35,446 nt of DNA from Gp13-AA77 sp035516075 (GCA_035516075.1 DATJAQ010000164.1:1-35446), one strand, 5' to 3'. Counted from the first letter of the stretch, positions 14,571 to 23,355 are shown. Made by a program: numbers and translations. The notes: generated by a model from the letters alone, not told the origin.

Positions 14571-16325
14571 TCAGCGGGGTGGGTGAGCTGCCGAGGCGGC
14601 GAACTTCAAACCAACTTGGCCCGCTTCTCGCGCTCTCGGGCTTCGACGCGCCAACCGGGGAACCAACAGTAACGTGACGGCATACAGAAAGATCGACGCG
14701 GCGGTAAATCCCAGGTGGCCATGGCGCAAGTCTTCAAACAGCAACTTCGACGCAACGAATGCCAGGGTGGCATAAGCCATCCATAACATCTCCATCCGTT
14801 GCCAGCGGGAAGCGCTGTAAGCCAGCCCAAGCGCAATCGCGCAGATGGTCAGCGTGCGGATGACGGCAATATGAGAGGCCGCCGGAATGGTGCCCGCCGC
14901 CGTGACCCGCACCAACACCCAAACCACCAGCGCCGCCGCGACACACACGGCAAGAGCCAGCGAGAAAAGATACAGACATCGATGCCACCATTGTTCTCCG
15001 CGCATACGGCCCGCGGCGGCGTAACAAAGAACTGCGCAGAGGGAGACGGTCAAGACGATCCACGGCGGCGATGGGGGGAACCTTCCGGCGATCGCACGAA
15101 AGGCATACGCCAGCAGCCCGGAAGAGAACGCCGCCGCCGCCAGATACGCCAGTCCGTGGAACACGAGCGTCAGGCGCTTCGTCCGGACGCCCAGAAGCGT
15201 GGCCACAATCGCGGCCGTGCTCAGACACACCGGCAGCCATACCGGAGGCAGGCTTATATAGCTGCCCGCCAGAAACAGAGCCACGGTGCCGGTGGTATAG
15301 ACGTGATAATTGAGCCGCTCGCGAGTGTCGCCGAAGCAGGCGAAGGTGGCCGGATAGCCCGCGGCCGAAGAGGTGAGGCAGAGAATTCCCAGCACCGTCG
15401 CGCCCGCGCCCGGCCAGAACGAAAGCGTTCCCCAGGCAGCCAGCAGAAATGCGATCAGGGCCTGTGTTGTCTCGAAGAAGGTGATCGGCCGCCGGCGCAG
15501 CATGGTTTGCGCGTTTGCGCTCGCCCCATAAATCACGAGCAGAACGAGGCCGTACGCCGGCAGCAGCGCTCCGCTGATTGGTTTGTAATCCGGGTGGGCG
15601 TTGGCCGGGCTGGAATAAGTATAAATCAGAGCGAATACGGCGACGTCGGCGGCCGCCGCCACCAGAGCCCTGACCCGCAGCCCGTGATGACGCGCCGCAC
15701 AGTACTCGCTGACAGCCGCCATCGCGAGAAGCGCCACGATGAAGGGCGCCAGGTCATGCGTGGAGATCGCCAGGACCAGGGCGGCAACGCTTCCGGAGGC
15801 ATGGGCCATCGACGCCACCGCTGCAAAATGGCGGTTCCACGCGAGAACAGAAGCGAAAATGACAAACGCGCCCAGCACGCCCGCTGTCAACGCGGTCGGC
15901 AGGAAGCCGAAGCGCAGCGTAAGTTCCCAGAGCATGGGAATGAGGATCACCGCTGACGTGCTGGCATACGCGATGCTCTCGAACCACGCCTCGGCCGCCA
16001 GCCGCGTCGCTGCGACCAGCCACATCGCAGCGTAGGCGATTGCAATCGCGACCACCGCTTCCCGCGGGAACGTGGCGGATTCCGCCAGCGCCCTCAGCAG
16101 GTACGCGCCGGCAATTCCAAGCATCGATTTGCCGAGTACGGAAAACACCCCGGCTCCCTGGGTGTCGGGGACGGCGGCGGCGGCGTGCGCGGCCGCTGCG
16201 GGGCTCGCCGCCCGGGCAGGAACCGGGGGCTGCATCTGCAAGGGGTGTTCGAGAGCGTGGACGCGCAGTTCCAGGCTCTCCAGGCTTCTGGCAAGCTGCG
16301 CGATGGCGTCGTGAAGATCGTCCAT
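14571..16325 (-). CDS. Large polytopic membrane protein of unknown function
   Basis: From ATG 16325 (GGAG 4 bp upstream) this is about 584 residues. A short predicted coiled coil (about 1-30, DLHDAIAQLARSLESLELRV) is followed by an Ala/Pro-rich linker, then roughly 14-16 hydrophobic segments to the end. No catalytic or binding motif is evident; the layout resembles DUF2339-type membrane proteins. It is the last gene of the cytochrome-FeS-NrfD run, 46 bp after nrfD, and is probably co-transcribed. It might therefore serve the same membrane complex; that is inference from position only. Confidence 0.65.
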   Translation of the reverse strand: MDDLHDAIAQLARSLESLELRVHALEHPLQMQPPVPARAASPAAAAHAAAAVPDTQGAGVFSVLGKSMLGIAGAYLLRALAESATFPREAVVAIAIAYAAMWLVAATRLAAEAWFESIAYASTSAVILIPMLWELTLRFGFLPTALTAGVLGAFVIFASVLAWNRHFAAVASMAHASGSVAALVLAISTHDLAPFIVALLAMAAVSEYCAARHHGLRVRALVAAAADVAVFALIYTYSSPANAHPDYKPISGALLPAYGLVLLVIYGASANAQTMLRRRPITFFETTQALIAFLLAAWGTLSFWPGAGATVLGILCLTSSAAGYPATFACFGDTRERLNYHVYTTGTVALFLAGSYISLPPVWLPVCLSTAAIVATLLGVRTKRLTLVFHGLAYLAAAAFSSGLLAYAFRAIAGRFPPSPPWIVLTVSLCAVLCYAAAGRMRGEQWWHRCLYLFSLALAVCVAAALVVWVLVRVTAAGTIPAASHIAVIRTLTICAIALGLAYSASRWQRMEMLWMAYATLAFVASKLLFEDLRHGHLGFTAASIFLYAVTLLLVPRLARRSPRAREAGQVGLKFAASAAHPPR

Positions 16326-16371
16326 AATCTCCACCGCCCTTTTTGAAGACCGGCCTCGGGAGCGCGCCGCC

Positions 16372-17559
16372 TTAATGCGCGGGCGTGGCTGCAGGTATCG
16401 ATCCCTGGTGTTTATCCGGCCACGGGGGCAGGACCTTCACCAACACCCCCAGAATCGCCAGCGGCAGGATCATCAGAGCGATCGAGACCAGCAGTCCCTC
16501 CCTCGAAACGAGAGCCATTTTGTAGGTCGTATACCCGAGAAAACTCTTCGAAAACAGTTGTCCCCCGATCACCACGTTCCAGCGCATCGCTAAAATGCCG
16601 ATCAGGGTCAAACACCCGGAGACGACGTAGAGACGCTTCCGGGCCATCGCCGAAAACTTCGTCACCTGGATCAGCGCCAGCATCAGGATCGGAGCCAACG
16701 TGCCCACCAGGATCTGGAGAACGATCTGCGAGAAGTAGAGCTTGGAGTGAACCATGAAATCGAGGCTGCGAAACGATTCATCGGCCTCGTAAATCCGGTG
16801 AACAAGATCGAGCATCTCCAGGCTGAAGTCGATGATAAAGATGTAGAGCAGGTAACGCGCCACCGTATCCACGCAGCGCATGTCGATGGGCTGCCGCCGC
16901 AGGCGCGCCGTGAGCATATAGAGCAGCATCACCGCGGCGATCCCCGACACCATGGCGGAGAACAGAAACACCACCGGCATCATCGGCGAAGACCACCACG
17001 GATTGGCTTTGATGGAGCCGAAGATGAAGCCCACATATCCGTGCAGCAGAAAGGCCGACGGAATGCCGACCAGCGTCACCACCCAGCCCACGCGCTCGTC
17101 GATCGCCAAAGCGCGCGGGCTGACGTTGCTCGAGCCCAGCGTCATCGCCCGGTACATCCAGCGCTTCCAGCCGCTCGCGGACTGCGACATCAGCACGATA
17201 TCCGCGCGGTAGTCCAGCCAGATCTCCACCACCAGGACCGCCATTAGGTACCAGAGATAGACAAATCCGAACATCGCCATCGCCGACGAGCGATGGGGGG
17301 TGAGATACATCTCGTACGAGCGTTCCGGGTGCCCCAGGTGCAACTGCAACGGCAGAGGCGCGACCAGCAGGAAAGCCAGCGCCGTCAGCAGCGCCAGCCG
17401 GTAGGTGGGCTTCACCGCCTCCACCCGGAAAACGCGCTCCAGCGACGCCAGGATGAACGCGCCGGCCACGAGCCCCGTGATGTAGGGATAGAGAACGATC
17501 AGCACGCTCCAGTTGAGCGCCACTTCGTTCGGATACATGAAGCCTTCAACACCGGGCAT
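16372..17559 (-). CDS. NrfD/PsrC-family quinone-interacting membrane subunit
   Basis: The 395-residue protein has about nine or ten transmembrane helices. Family-like segments include YPYITGLVAGAFILASLERV near the N-terminus, PLPLQLHLGHPERSYEMYLT (conserved His-rich loop) and PSAFLLHGYVGFIFGSIKAN. NrfD/PsrC/HybB proteins carry electrons between membrane quinones and a partner iron-sulfur subunit outside the cytoplasm. The partner is the ferredoxin gene 39 bp upstream on the same strand. GGAGG lies 11 bp before ATG 17559. Confidence 0.9.
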   Translation of the reverse strand: MPGVEGFMYPNEVALNWSVLIVLYPYITGLVAGAFILASLERVFRVEAVKPTYRLALLTALAFLLVAPLPLQLHLGHPERSYEMYLTPHRSSAMAMFGFVYLWYLMAVLVVEIWLDYRADIVLMSQSASGWKRWMYRAMTLGSSNVSPRALAIDERVGWVVTLVGIPSAFLLHGYVGFIFGSIKANPWWSSPMMPVVFLFSAMVSGIAAVMLLYMLTARLRRQPIDMRCVDTVARYLLYIFIIDFSLEMLDLVHRIYEADESFRSLDFMVHSKLYFSQIVLQILVGTLAPILMLALIQVTKFSAMARKRLYVVSGCLTLIGILAMRWNVVIGGQLFSKSFLGYTTYKMALVSREGLLVSIALMILPLAILGVLVKVLPPWPDKHQGSIPAATPAH

Positions 17560-17598
17560 AGCGCTTTCGAGCCTCCGATCGCCTCCCGTGAGGGGCCC

Positions 17599-18330
17599 TT
17601 ACCGCACCGAGCCATCCAGCTCGTTGTAGAAAACCTTGGCGCCGGTGGCCAATTGCGGCTTCAGCACCTGCACGCTGTGGGTCTTCAAAAACTCGTGAAT
17701 CGGATCTTTCGGGTTCTTCAGGTCAACCAGTTGGCGCGCTCCTGTGGGACAGGCTTCGCAGCAGGCCGTCGTAAGCCCTTTGGTGATCCGGTGGTAACAG
17801 AGCGTGCATTTATCCGCCACCCGCTTCTGCGGGTGAATGTAGCGGCAGCCATAGGGACACGCCTGCACGCAGTAGGCGCAGCCCAGGCAGTAGGTCGCAT
17901 CCACCAGCACGACCCCGTCGGGAGTGACGAAGGTGGCGCCCACCGGGCAAACCTGAACGCACGGGGAATCCGCGCACTGGTTGCAGAGTTTCGGTACGAA
18001 AAAGTACTTCCCTTCATCCTGGGTGGCGGCGGGGAAACCCTCTTTGGCGCCGTCGGGCGAGATGACATCGGGATTGGCCAGCTTCCAGTCCGTCACGTGG
18101 TAGCGTTCCACCCAGGTGCGGAAAAATCCGTCGGGCACATCGTTCTCCGCCTGGCAGGCCCGCACGCAATTGCCGCACCCGATGCATTTGGGGATGTCGA
18201 TGAGCATGCCCCACCAGTGATCGGTCATCTTATAGTTGGGAGAAGTTTCCGGAGTGCCGGCCAGCACCGATTCCCAGGCGGCGGCCGCTGCCGGCAACAG
18301 GATCAGGAGCTGGCGCCGCGTGATCTTCAT
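17599..18330 (-). CDS. Tat-exported four-cluster ferredoxin (NrfC/DmsB/HybA type)
   Basis: The start is ATG 18330, giving 243 residues; it overlaps the cytochrome stop in an ATGA junction. The longer frame to 18612 is a shadow of the cytochrome gene. A Tat-type signal (KITRRQLLILLPAAAAAWES) precedes four [4Fe-4S] motifs: CIGCGNCVRAC (49-59), CNQCADSPCVQVCP (116-129), CLGCAYCVQACPYGCRY (148-163) and CTLCYH...CCEACP (175-195). It should pass electrons between the NrfD subunit and the periplasmic cytochrome or an unknown catalytic partner. Confidence 0.92.
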   Translation of the reverse strand: MKITRRQLLILLPAAAAAWESVLAGTPETSPNYKMTDHWWGMLIDIPKCIGCGNCVRACQAENDVPDGFFRTWVERYHVTDWKLANPDVISPDGAKEGFPAATQDEGKYFFVPKLCNQCADSPCVQVCPVGATFVTPDGVVLVDATYCLGCAYCVQACPYGCRYIHPQKRVADKCTLCYHRITKGLTTACCEACPTGARQLVDLKNPKDPIHEFLKTHSVQVLKPQLATGAKVFYNELDGSVR

Positions 18331-18797
18331 TGGGCTGCTCCCGCGTTGAAAACCGGGTTGTGCGGCTGGTGGCAGGTTTGGCAGGCCAGGCCGCCGGAGT
18401 GCTCGGCAGCCTCCACCTGCGGAAAGCCTTTGGGCTTCGCGGCACTCGCCGCATGGCAGCGGACGCACAGCACCGCCGTGTCGGGCTTGCCGGGATCGAA
18501 CGAGGGATCGTCGGCGTGCCGGGCCAGCGCGCCGTGGCAGGCCTCGCAATTCACCTGCGCATGCTTGCCGCTTTTCTTTTTTTCCAGAACATCGATGTGG
18601 CAGGTTTCGCACGTCTGGTGCCCGGCGAATCGGATGGGGCGAGCCGCAATCTCAGCGATGGCGTTGCCGCGGTAATGTCCGTATTGCCCGAAGCTTCGCG
18701 GGACGATGAAGCTGCGGATGACCACAAACGCCAGTACTCCGGCGAGAAAGATGGCCGCCAGCCGGAAAAGGTGTCCTGCATCCTTAAAGGGGCTCAT
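18327..18797 (-). CDS. Membrane-anchored tetraheme c-type cytochrome
   Basis: From ATG 18797 (a TTG at 18806 is possible) this is about 156 residues with an uncleaved N-terminal membrane anchor (HLFRLAAIFLAGVLAFVVI). Four heme-binding CxxCH motifs are present, CETCH, CEACH, CVRCH and CQTCH, with extra His residues that could serve as distal ligands. It belongs broadly to the small multiheme cytochrome c3/c7-like group. It is the first gene of the respiratory run. A CRP-type palindrome lies about 110 bp upstream of its start. Confidence 0.9.
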   Translation of the reverse strand: MSPFKDAGHLFRLAAIFLAGVLAFVVIRSFIVPRSFGQYGHYRGNAIAEIAARPIRFAGHQTCETCHIDVLEKKKSGKHAQVNCEACHGALARHADDPSFDPGKPDTAVLCVRCHAASAAKPKGFPQVEAAEHSGGLACQTCHQPHNPVFNAGAAQ

Positions 18798-18900
18798 AAA
18801 ACGCAATTGCCCTCACGCTGCTGCCCGAAAGTCCCGCACAGCTCTGTCGAACGAACATTCACTCGCCTCTCACTGATAAACGAGGTGCGCAACAACCGTA

Positions 18901-18916
18901 TGTGAGCAGGATCACA
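18901..18916. promoter_or_regulatory. CRP/FNR-family-type operator palindrome
   Basis: TGTGA-GCAGGA-TCACA is an exact match to the ten conserved positions of the E. coli CRP consensus. It sits about 111 bp (centre) upstream of the cytochrome ATG in a divergent gap, a sensible place for control of a respiratory operon. A random match to ten fixed bases is expected about 0.03 times in a window this size. Which regulator binds it is unknown; none is encoded here. Confidence 0.45.
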
Positions 18917-18962
18917 TTCCTCGGTGACGGACCTCGCGCGGTTCTTTACGCCCTCGGGGACA

Positions 18963-19055
18963 TCACATGATCTTTGAAGGTTCGGCCCCTTCCGGCGGCC
19001 GGATCAGCAGATGGAAGTGGTCCGGCATCGGGACGTAGCCGATGATTCTGAACCC
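18963..19055 (-). pseudogene. Remnant of a RAYT/IS200-like (Y1) transposase
   Basis: About 30 codons read GFRIIGYVPMPDHFHLLI, followed by RPPEGAEPSKIM and a stop. The MPDHFHLL motif, with the HxH metal site, is diagnostic of REP-associated tyrosine transposases. The N-terminal part and the C-terminal half with the catalytic Tyr are missing, so it cannot be active. It shows that RAYT elements have been in this genome, consistent with the many palindromic repeats in the window. Confidence 0.7.
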
Positions 19056-19245
19056 CCGGCTCGGCTCGCAGGGCGCCGGGCTGCGAACCTGTGGTTGACA
19101 GCCTGGCCCGGCAAGCGTATACAGGCATGGCGGCAAGGGCAGAATGGAAATTCCGGTCAAGACTTCCGAGGCCTTGTTTACTTGCGGCCCAAGCATTCAT
19201 GCAGGTGCGGGAGATCGAGAACCGAATACGTTTACGGAGGGCTAA

Positions 19246-20025
19246 ATGTTAAATCGTATGCTTCGGCTGCTGGTTGCTTGCCTGGTTTCGGGCGCCTTAT
19301 GGGCAGCGAACGATCCCTTCGTAGGCAAGTGGAAGGTGGACCCGTCCAAGAGCAAACTCAACGACGAAATGCAGGTTGAGGCCGCGGGCGCGAACCGATA
19401 CGCCATCACCTTTGCCCCCGGTTTCGTCGACACCGTCGTAGCCGACGGCAGCGACCAGCCAGCCCTGAGCGGCACCACCCTGTCCATCGCGGTGAAGGGA
19501 CCCAACCACTGGGTGGTGATCCGCAAAATGAAGGGCCGCACGCTCCTCACGGGGTACTGGACGCTTTCCGAAAACGGCAAAACGCTCAACGACGCCTATA
19601 CGGAATACGCGCCCGACGGTTCCACATCGAGCGTGCCTTATGTGTACGAGCGGACGGCGGGGAGCTCAGGTTTCCCGGGCACCTGGGATAGCGACAGCGA
19701 GAAGGTGAAGCCGGGGATCGAGCTCGAGATCGAGCCCTACGAGGGTGACGGCCTTTCTTTTAACAGTCCCGGTGCAGAAATGATCAGAAAGATGAAGTTC
19801 GATGGGAACGATTATCCGGATTCCGATCCGCATGCGGCTCGAGGGTCTGCATCTTCGGGCCGCCGCCTGAACGAGCGCAGCCTGGAAATCACCGACAAAT
19901 TCAAAGGCAAGGTTACGGGCACCCGGCAGCTCGAGCTTTCCACAGATCTCAAGACTTTGACGATGACGGTGCGCCTCGTGGGTCAAAACAGGCCCAAGAA
20001 CATCCTTGTGTTTGATCGGGAATAG
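19246..20025 (+). CDS. Exported protein with repeated beta-barrel-like GxWK motif, unknown function
   Basis: The 259-residue protein has a signal peptide (MLNRMLRLLVACLVSGALWA) and the motif FVGKWKVDPSKSKL just after it. A second half starts with FPGTWDSDSEKVKPGIELEI. The two GTWxxxxxKSK-like starts suggest a tandem pair of lipocalin-like beta domains, as often seen in exported Acidobacteria proteins. No catalytic residues are evident. GGAGGG sits just before ATG 19246. A perfect hairpin after the stop suggests a monocistronic unit. Confidence 0.75.
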   Translation: MLNRMLRLLVACLVSGALWAANDPFVGKWKVDPSKSKLNDEMQVEAAGANRYAITFAPGFVDTVVADGSDQPALSGTTLSIAVKGPNHWVVIRKMKGRTLLTGYWTLSENGKTLNDAYTEYAPDGSTSSVPYVYERTAGSSGFPGTWDSDSEKVKPGIELEIEPYEGDGLSFNSPGAEMIRKMKFDGNDYPDSDPHAARGSASSGRRLNERSLEITDKFKGKVTGTRQLELSTDLKTLTMTVRLVGQNRPKNILVFDRE

Positions 20026-20068
20026 ACGTGCGAGTCCGCCCTGCGGGTGTCGGATTGCGATTCTGCGG

Positions 20069-20098
20069 GGCGCACACATCCCGCAAGATGTGTGCGCC
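20069..20098 (+). terminator. Perfect 12-bp hairpin after the exported protein gene
   Basis: GGCGCACACATC (20069-20080) and GATGTGTGCGCC (20087-20098) pair exactly around CCGCAA, 44 bp after the stop codon. There is no T-run. It could be a terminator or a REP-like palindrome, since similar strong palindromes follow several genes here. Confidence 0.55.
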
Positions 20099-20218
20099 AC
20101 CCAGCCAGCCGTCACAGAAAAGATGCGGTCCGTGGTGAGCAAACGGTGGACGTGCGACACGAGTCAATCTGATACACGCCAAAAGTCCACCGCACAAACC
20201 CGGTGCCGTGGCTACCCG

Positions 20219-20620
20219 CTAGCTGTTTTCGACGCGCGCCTTGATATCCGAGTACGCCGTATCGATCAGCCTGCTGAGCGCTGCGGCGTTTGTGGCCGTT
20301 CCCGGTCTCAGTTTCACATGGCGCATGAACCTGCCCGTGCCTTGCAACAAGCGGGCAGGATCCGAGAGCGCCGCGCCGTGAAAGAACCCTACGTTGACGT
20401 GCGAGGTGAATACATTGACGTAGCCGAAGGGCGCATCTCCCAAACATGCCACCGGACAGCCATCATGCAAAAGCTCCCGGACTTCGTCTCCGCACTTCCG
20501 CATCGCCTCAAACCACCGATGCGCGATGGCCCCCAATTCGCCTGCATGCTCTTTCATCCAAACATCGATGGCGGGATCCCGCTCGACAGCGCCGTTGAAT
20601 CGCAGCAATTCCGTTCTCAT
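20219..20620 (-). CDS. DUF1801 family protein
   Basis: The 133-residue cytoplasmic protein has the typical DUF1801 (YdhG-like) pattern: a helical N-terminus, then FGYVNVFTSHVNVGFFHGAA and GTGRFMRHVKL. The biochemical function of the family is not settled; the fold is related to the frataxin/CyaY shape. The start at 20620 has GGAG 5 bp upstream. It follows the aminopeptidase on the same strand, but a strong hairpin separates them, so it is likely its own unit. Confidence 0.8.
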   Translation of the reverse strand: MRTELLRFNGAVERDPAIDVWMKEHAGELGAIAHRWFEAMRKCGDEVRELLHDGCPVACLGDAPFGYVNVFTSHVNVGFFHGAALSDPARLLQGTGRFMRHVKLRPGTATNAAALSRLIDTAYSDIKARVENS

Positions 20621-20651
20621 CGCCGCTCCACTTTCTGCTTTCGGGCCGGCT

Positions 20652-20681
20652 GGCGCAGGCCTTTTTTTTCAGGCCTGCGCC
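20652..20681 (-). terminator. Terminator-like hairpin downstream of the M1 aminopeptidase
   Basis: The perfect 10-bp arms GGCGCAGGCC (20652-20661) and GGCCTGCGCC (20672-20681) flank a loop with an eight-base T run (plus strand), 22 bp beyond the end of the aminopeptidase gene. The A/T run lies in the loop rather than after the stem, which is unusual for an intrinsic terminator. Confidence 0.5.
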
Positions 20682-20703
20682 GCACCCGGCAGAGAGAATC
20701 AGT

Positions 20704-23355
20704 TCAGTCCGGGTACCTTCGCCGGATCTTTACCGTGCGGTCCAGCTCATCGACTGCCTGGAGGATCTTGAGCTGCAGATCCCTGTCGAGAGGCGCCGTG
20801 CGCAAATACCGGTGTACCTCCGCCTGGGCCGCCGCCGATTGCTGCCCGTCCACAAACGCGCCGAGCCAGGCCATGAGAAAAAAGATTTTGCGATTGCGCT
20901 TGATCTCGGGCAGCGCCTCGAGGGCCGGCTTAAGATACGGTTCGGTGAGCGCCGACTGGTTCCAGTAATTGAAGGCGCCGAGGCTTTGCGCGATCCAGTC
21001 TTCGGGCCGGGAAGAATTATGGAGGTAATCGTCGAAGTATTTTCGCTTGGTCGCGCGGTCGGGCCGCGCAGCTTCGGCGGCGTACGCATACTCGGGGCCG
21101 TCGCCGCCCGGGTCGCGCCGGCGTTCGGCTTCGAAGTTGGCCTGGGAGCGCGCATCTCCGAGCGCGATCAGGGAAGTCACGAGGCTCCAGCGATCGAGCG
21201 GCCGAAGCTGCACGCCGGGCACCGAAAGCTGCCCGTTCAACACCTCCTCCAGCTTACCCAACCCCTGCGGCGTCTCCGCCAGGGCGCGCAGGCCCCGGAA
21301 CCACGTAATCCGCAGGTCCTGGTCGGAGTCGCCCGCCATCCGGTCCGCCGCCATTCGCTCCAGGGCGGGAACAAACTCGCCACGCGCGTCCGCGCTGACG
21401 TAGCGGTGGAGAGCGGTGGCGGTGTGCGCGAGCAGGGTCTGGGTGAGCGGTTGATCCGTTTCAGTGGGCAGCAAGCGCCGGGCGAGCGCGAGGTAGTCCC
21501 TCGGCGCAAGCTCGGCCTCCCGCACGGCGTCCCAGAGCGACCCCCACAGCAGCGTGCGCCGGAAGAGGTCGTGCTCGCCGCCGAGCCCGCTCACCACGCT
21601 CGAGCGGCTGGCCGGATCGAGCAGAAAGCGCCCGTAGGCAAAGTCCTGGTCGTTGGCGAAAACGAAGTTCGGGCAGGGCCGGCCCGCCGCCTCGGGCACC
21701 GCCATCGTGGGCTGATCCAGTTCCACGCGCAGGTGGATGGGCTGGCCTTTCGCCTCGTCCAGCAGAATCTGGGTGGCAATCGGCCAGGTATCGCCGGTGC
21801 CCAGCACGTCGTGCTGCGCCACGGCCAGCCGGCTTACACGGCCGCCCTCGCAGGACCACGCCACATCCACCTGCGGCATGCCCCGGTGCCGGATCCACAT
21901 CTCGGCCCAGCGGGCGAGGTTGCGGCCTGAGACCTTTTCGAGGGCGTGCACCAGGTCGCTCCACTCGGCGTTGGAATAGGCGTGGTCTTTGAGATAGAGC
22001 CGCAGCCCGCCGCGAAAGTTCTCCGGGCCGAGCACATAGGCAAGCTGTTTCAGCACCGCCGGCGCCTTGGAATAGACGATGGCCCCGTAGGCGGACTTGG
22101 CGTCCTTCAGGTTCGGTATGTCCTGATAGATGGGCGTGGTGCCCTGGGTGGAGTCGATCTCGTAGGCGGCGGGCTTGATGGAAAGATAGAAGCGCTGCCA
22201 GACGTTTTCATCGGGCTTCAGCGATGCGAGCGTCTGGTAAGCCATGTACTGCGCAAAGCCTTCCTTCAACCACAAATCGTCGAACCACCGCATCGTCACC
22301 AGGTCGCCGAACCATTGGTGGGTCAATTCGTGCACCACCAGAATGTCGCGGTTCAGCCGGTCGGTGTGGGTGGGCGCGGCGCGGAAGAGCACGGATTGCT
22401 CGCGCAGGAAGGTGGCCCCCGCGTGCTCCATGCCTCCGTAGGCCAGCTCCGGGATCAGCACCATGTCGTACTTCGGGAAGGGGAAGGGCCGCGCAAAATA
22501 ATCGGAGAGATACTTGATGCCCTGGGCGGCGATCTGCTGCACCTCCGGCGCCTCGTCCTCCGCCTGCTTCAGCCTAGACTGCCGCACGTAGAGCCCGGGC
22601 AACCCCGGCGCTTCGCCGACGCGGCGGAAGGGCCCGGCGGCGAAGGCAAACAGGTAAGTGCTGATGGGAAGGGTTTCGCGGAAGGCCGTCCGGCGCTGCT
22701 CCGGGCCCGCTTCGGACTCCGACTCAGCCGCGGTGTTCGAGATCGCGGCCCAGCCTGCGGGTGCAATCAGATCCAGCCGGAAACGCGCCTTCAAGTCCGG
22801 CTGGTCGAAGCACGGAAAGGCCATGCTCGCGTCCATGGGCACGAAGAGGGTGTAAATGTACTCGGCTCCGTCGTCGTGATCCTCGTAGCGGGTGATGGGC
22901 TCGCCGGCAGGCGCCACGCGGGCCGCAAACTGCACGCGCACGGTGTTCTCGCCCGCCCGCAGCCGGCCGCCGGGAAGCTCGAGGTGCCCGTGGTCCGCCA
23001 GGGCAGCCGCCGGGGCGCCGTTCACGTCAAGGGAACTAATCGCGCCCTCGCGGAAATCGAGCAGCACCGGCTGAGCCGTGCGCAGGGTGAAGTTAAGTTC
23101 TTCGCTCCCGGCGGTCGTGCCGGCGTGCGGAACCAGGGTAAACGTGAGGTGGTACCGGACGTTCGAAATCTGCGCCGCGCGCTCGCGAGCGAGGCCGCGG
23201 GGAATGCCCTCGGGGGCGGCGGCACGGGCCGCGGTGGCGGCAGCGAGCAGAAACATGGCGGCCCCCAGGGCCGCCGCGAGCGGGTGCGTTTCGGGCCGCC
23301 GCGACCGGATGGCCCGGCGCCGCCTCTTGAACGCCGGGTTGGGGACACGATTCAT
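20704..23355 (-). CDS. Exported M1-family zinc aminopeptidase
   Basis: I place the start at ATG 23355, giving 883 residues; codons upstream to 23475 lack a signal and look non-coding. After a basic N-terminus comes a hydrophobic export segment (PLAAALGAAMFLLAAATAAR). The M1 domain has the substrate-anchoring exopeptidase motif as GGMEHAG (about 307-313; classic form GAMEN). The zinc site is HELTHQW (His342, Glu343, His346) with the third ligand Glu365 in LKEGFAQY, and the C-terminal ERAP1-like helical domain follows. It should trim N-terminal residues from peptides in the periplasm or outside. The His in place of Asn in GxMEN is worth noting. No operon partner is evident. Confidence 0.9.
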   Translation of the reverse strand: MNRVPNPAFKRRRRAIRSRRPETHPLAAALGAAMFLLAAATAARAAAPEGIPRGLARERAAQISNVRYHLTFTLVPHAGTTAGSEELNFTLRTAQPVLLDFREGAISSLDVNGAPAAALADHGHLELPGGRLRAGENTVRVQFAARVAPAGEPITRYEDHDDGAEYIYTLFVPMDASMAFPCFDQPDLKARFRLDLIAPAGWAAISNTAAESESEAGPEQRRTAFRETLPISTYLFAFAAGPFRRVGEAPGLPGLYVRQSRLKQAEDEAPEVQQIAAQGIKYLSDYFARPFPFPKYDMVLIPELAYGGMEHAGATFLREQSVLFRAAPTHTDRLNRDILVVHELTHQWFGDLVTMRWFDDLWLKEGFAQYMAYQTLASLKPDENVWQRFYLSIKPAAYEIDSTQGTTPIYQDIPNLKDAKSAYGAIVYSKAPAVLKQLAYVLGPENFRGGLRLYLKDHAYSNAEWSDLVHALEKVSGRNLARWAEMWIRHRGMPQVDVAWSCEGGRVSRLAVAQHDVLGTGDTWPIATQILLDEAKGQPIHLRVELDQPTMAVPEAAGRPCPNFVFANDQDFAYGRFLLDPASRSSVVSGLGGEHDLFRRTLLWGSLWDAVREAELAPRDYLALARRLLPTETDQPLTQTLLAHTATALHRYVSADARGEFVPALERMAADRMAGDSDQDLRITWFRGLRALAETPQGLGKLEEVLNGQLSVPGVQLRPLDRWSLVTSLIALGDARSQANFEAERRRDPGGDGPEYAYAAEAARPDRATKRKYFDDYLHNSSRPEDWIAQSLGAFNYWNQSALTEPYLKPALEALPEIKRNRKIFFLMAWLGAFVDGQQSAAAQAEVHRYLRTAPLDRDLQLKILQAVDELDRTVKIRRRYPD

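Larger units (their letters stand above)
18807..19245. other. Intergenic region with CRP-type site and RAYT remnant
   Basis: This is a 439-bp divergent gap between the cytochrome (minus) and an exported protein gene (plus). It holds a TGTGA-N6-TCACA palindrome near the cytochrome side and a decayed transposase fragment in the middle. No other gene is supported. Confidence 0.6.
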
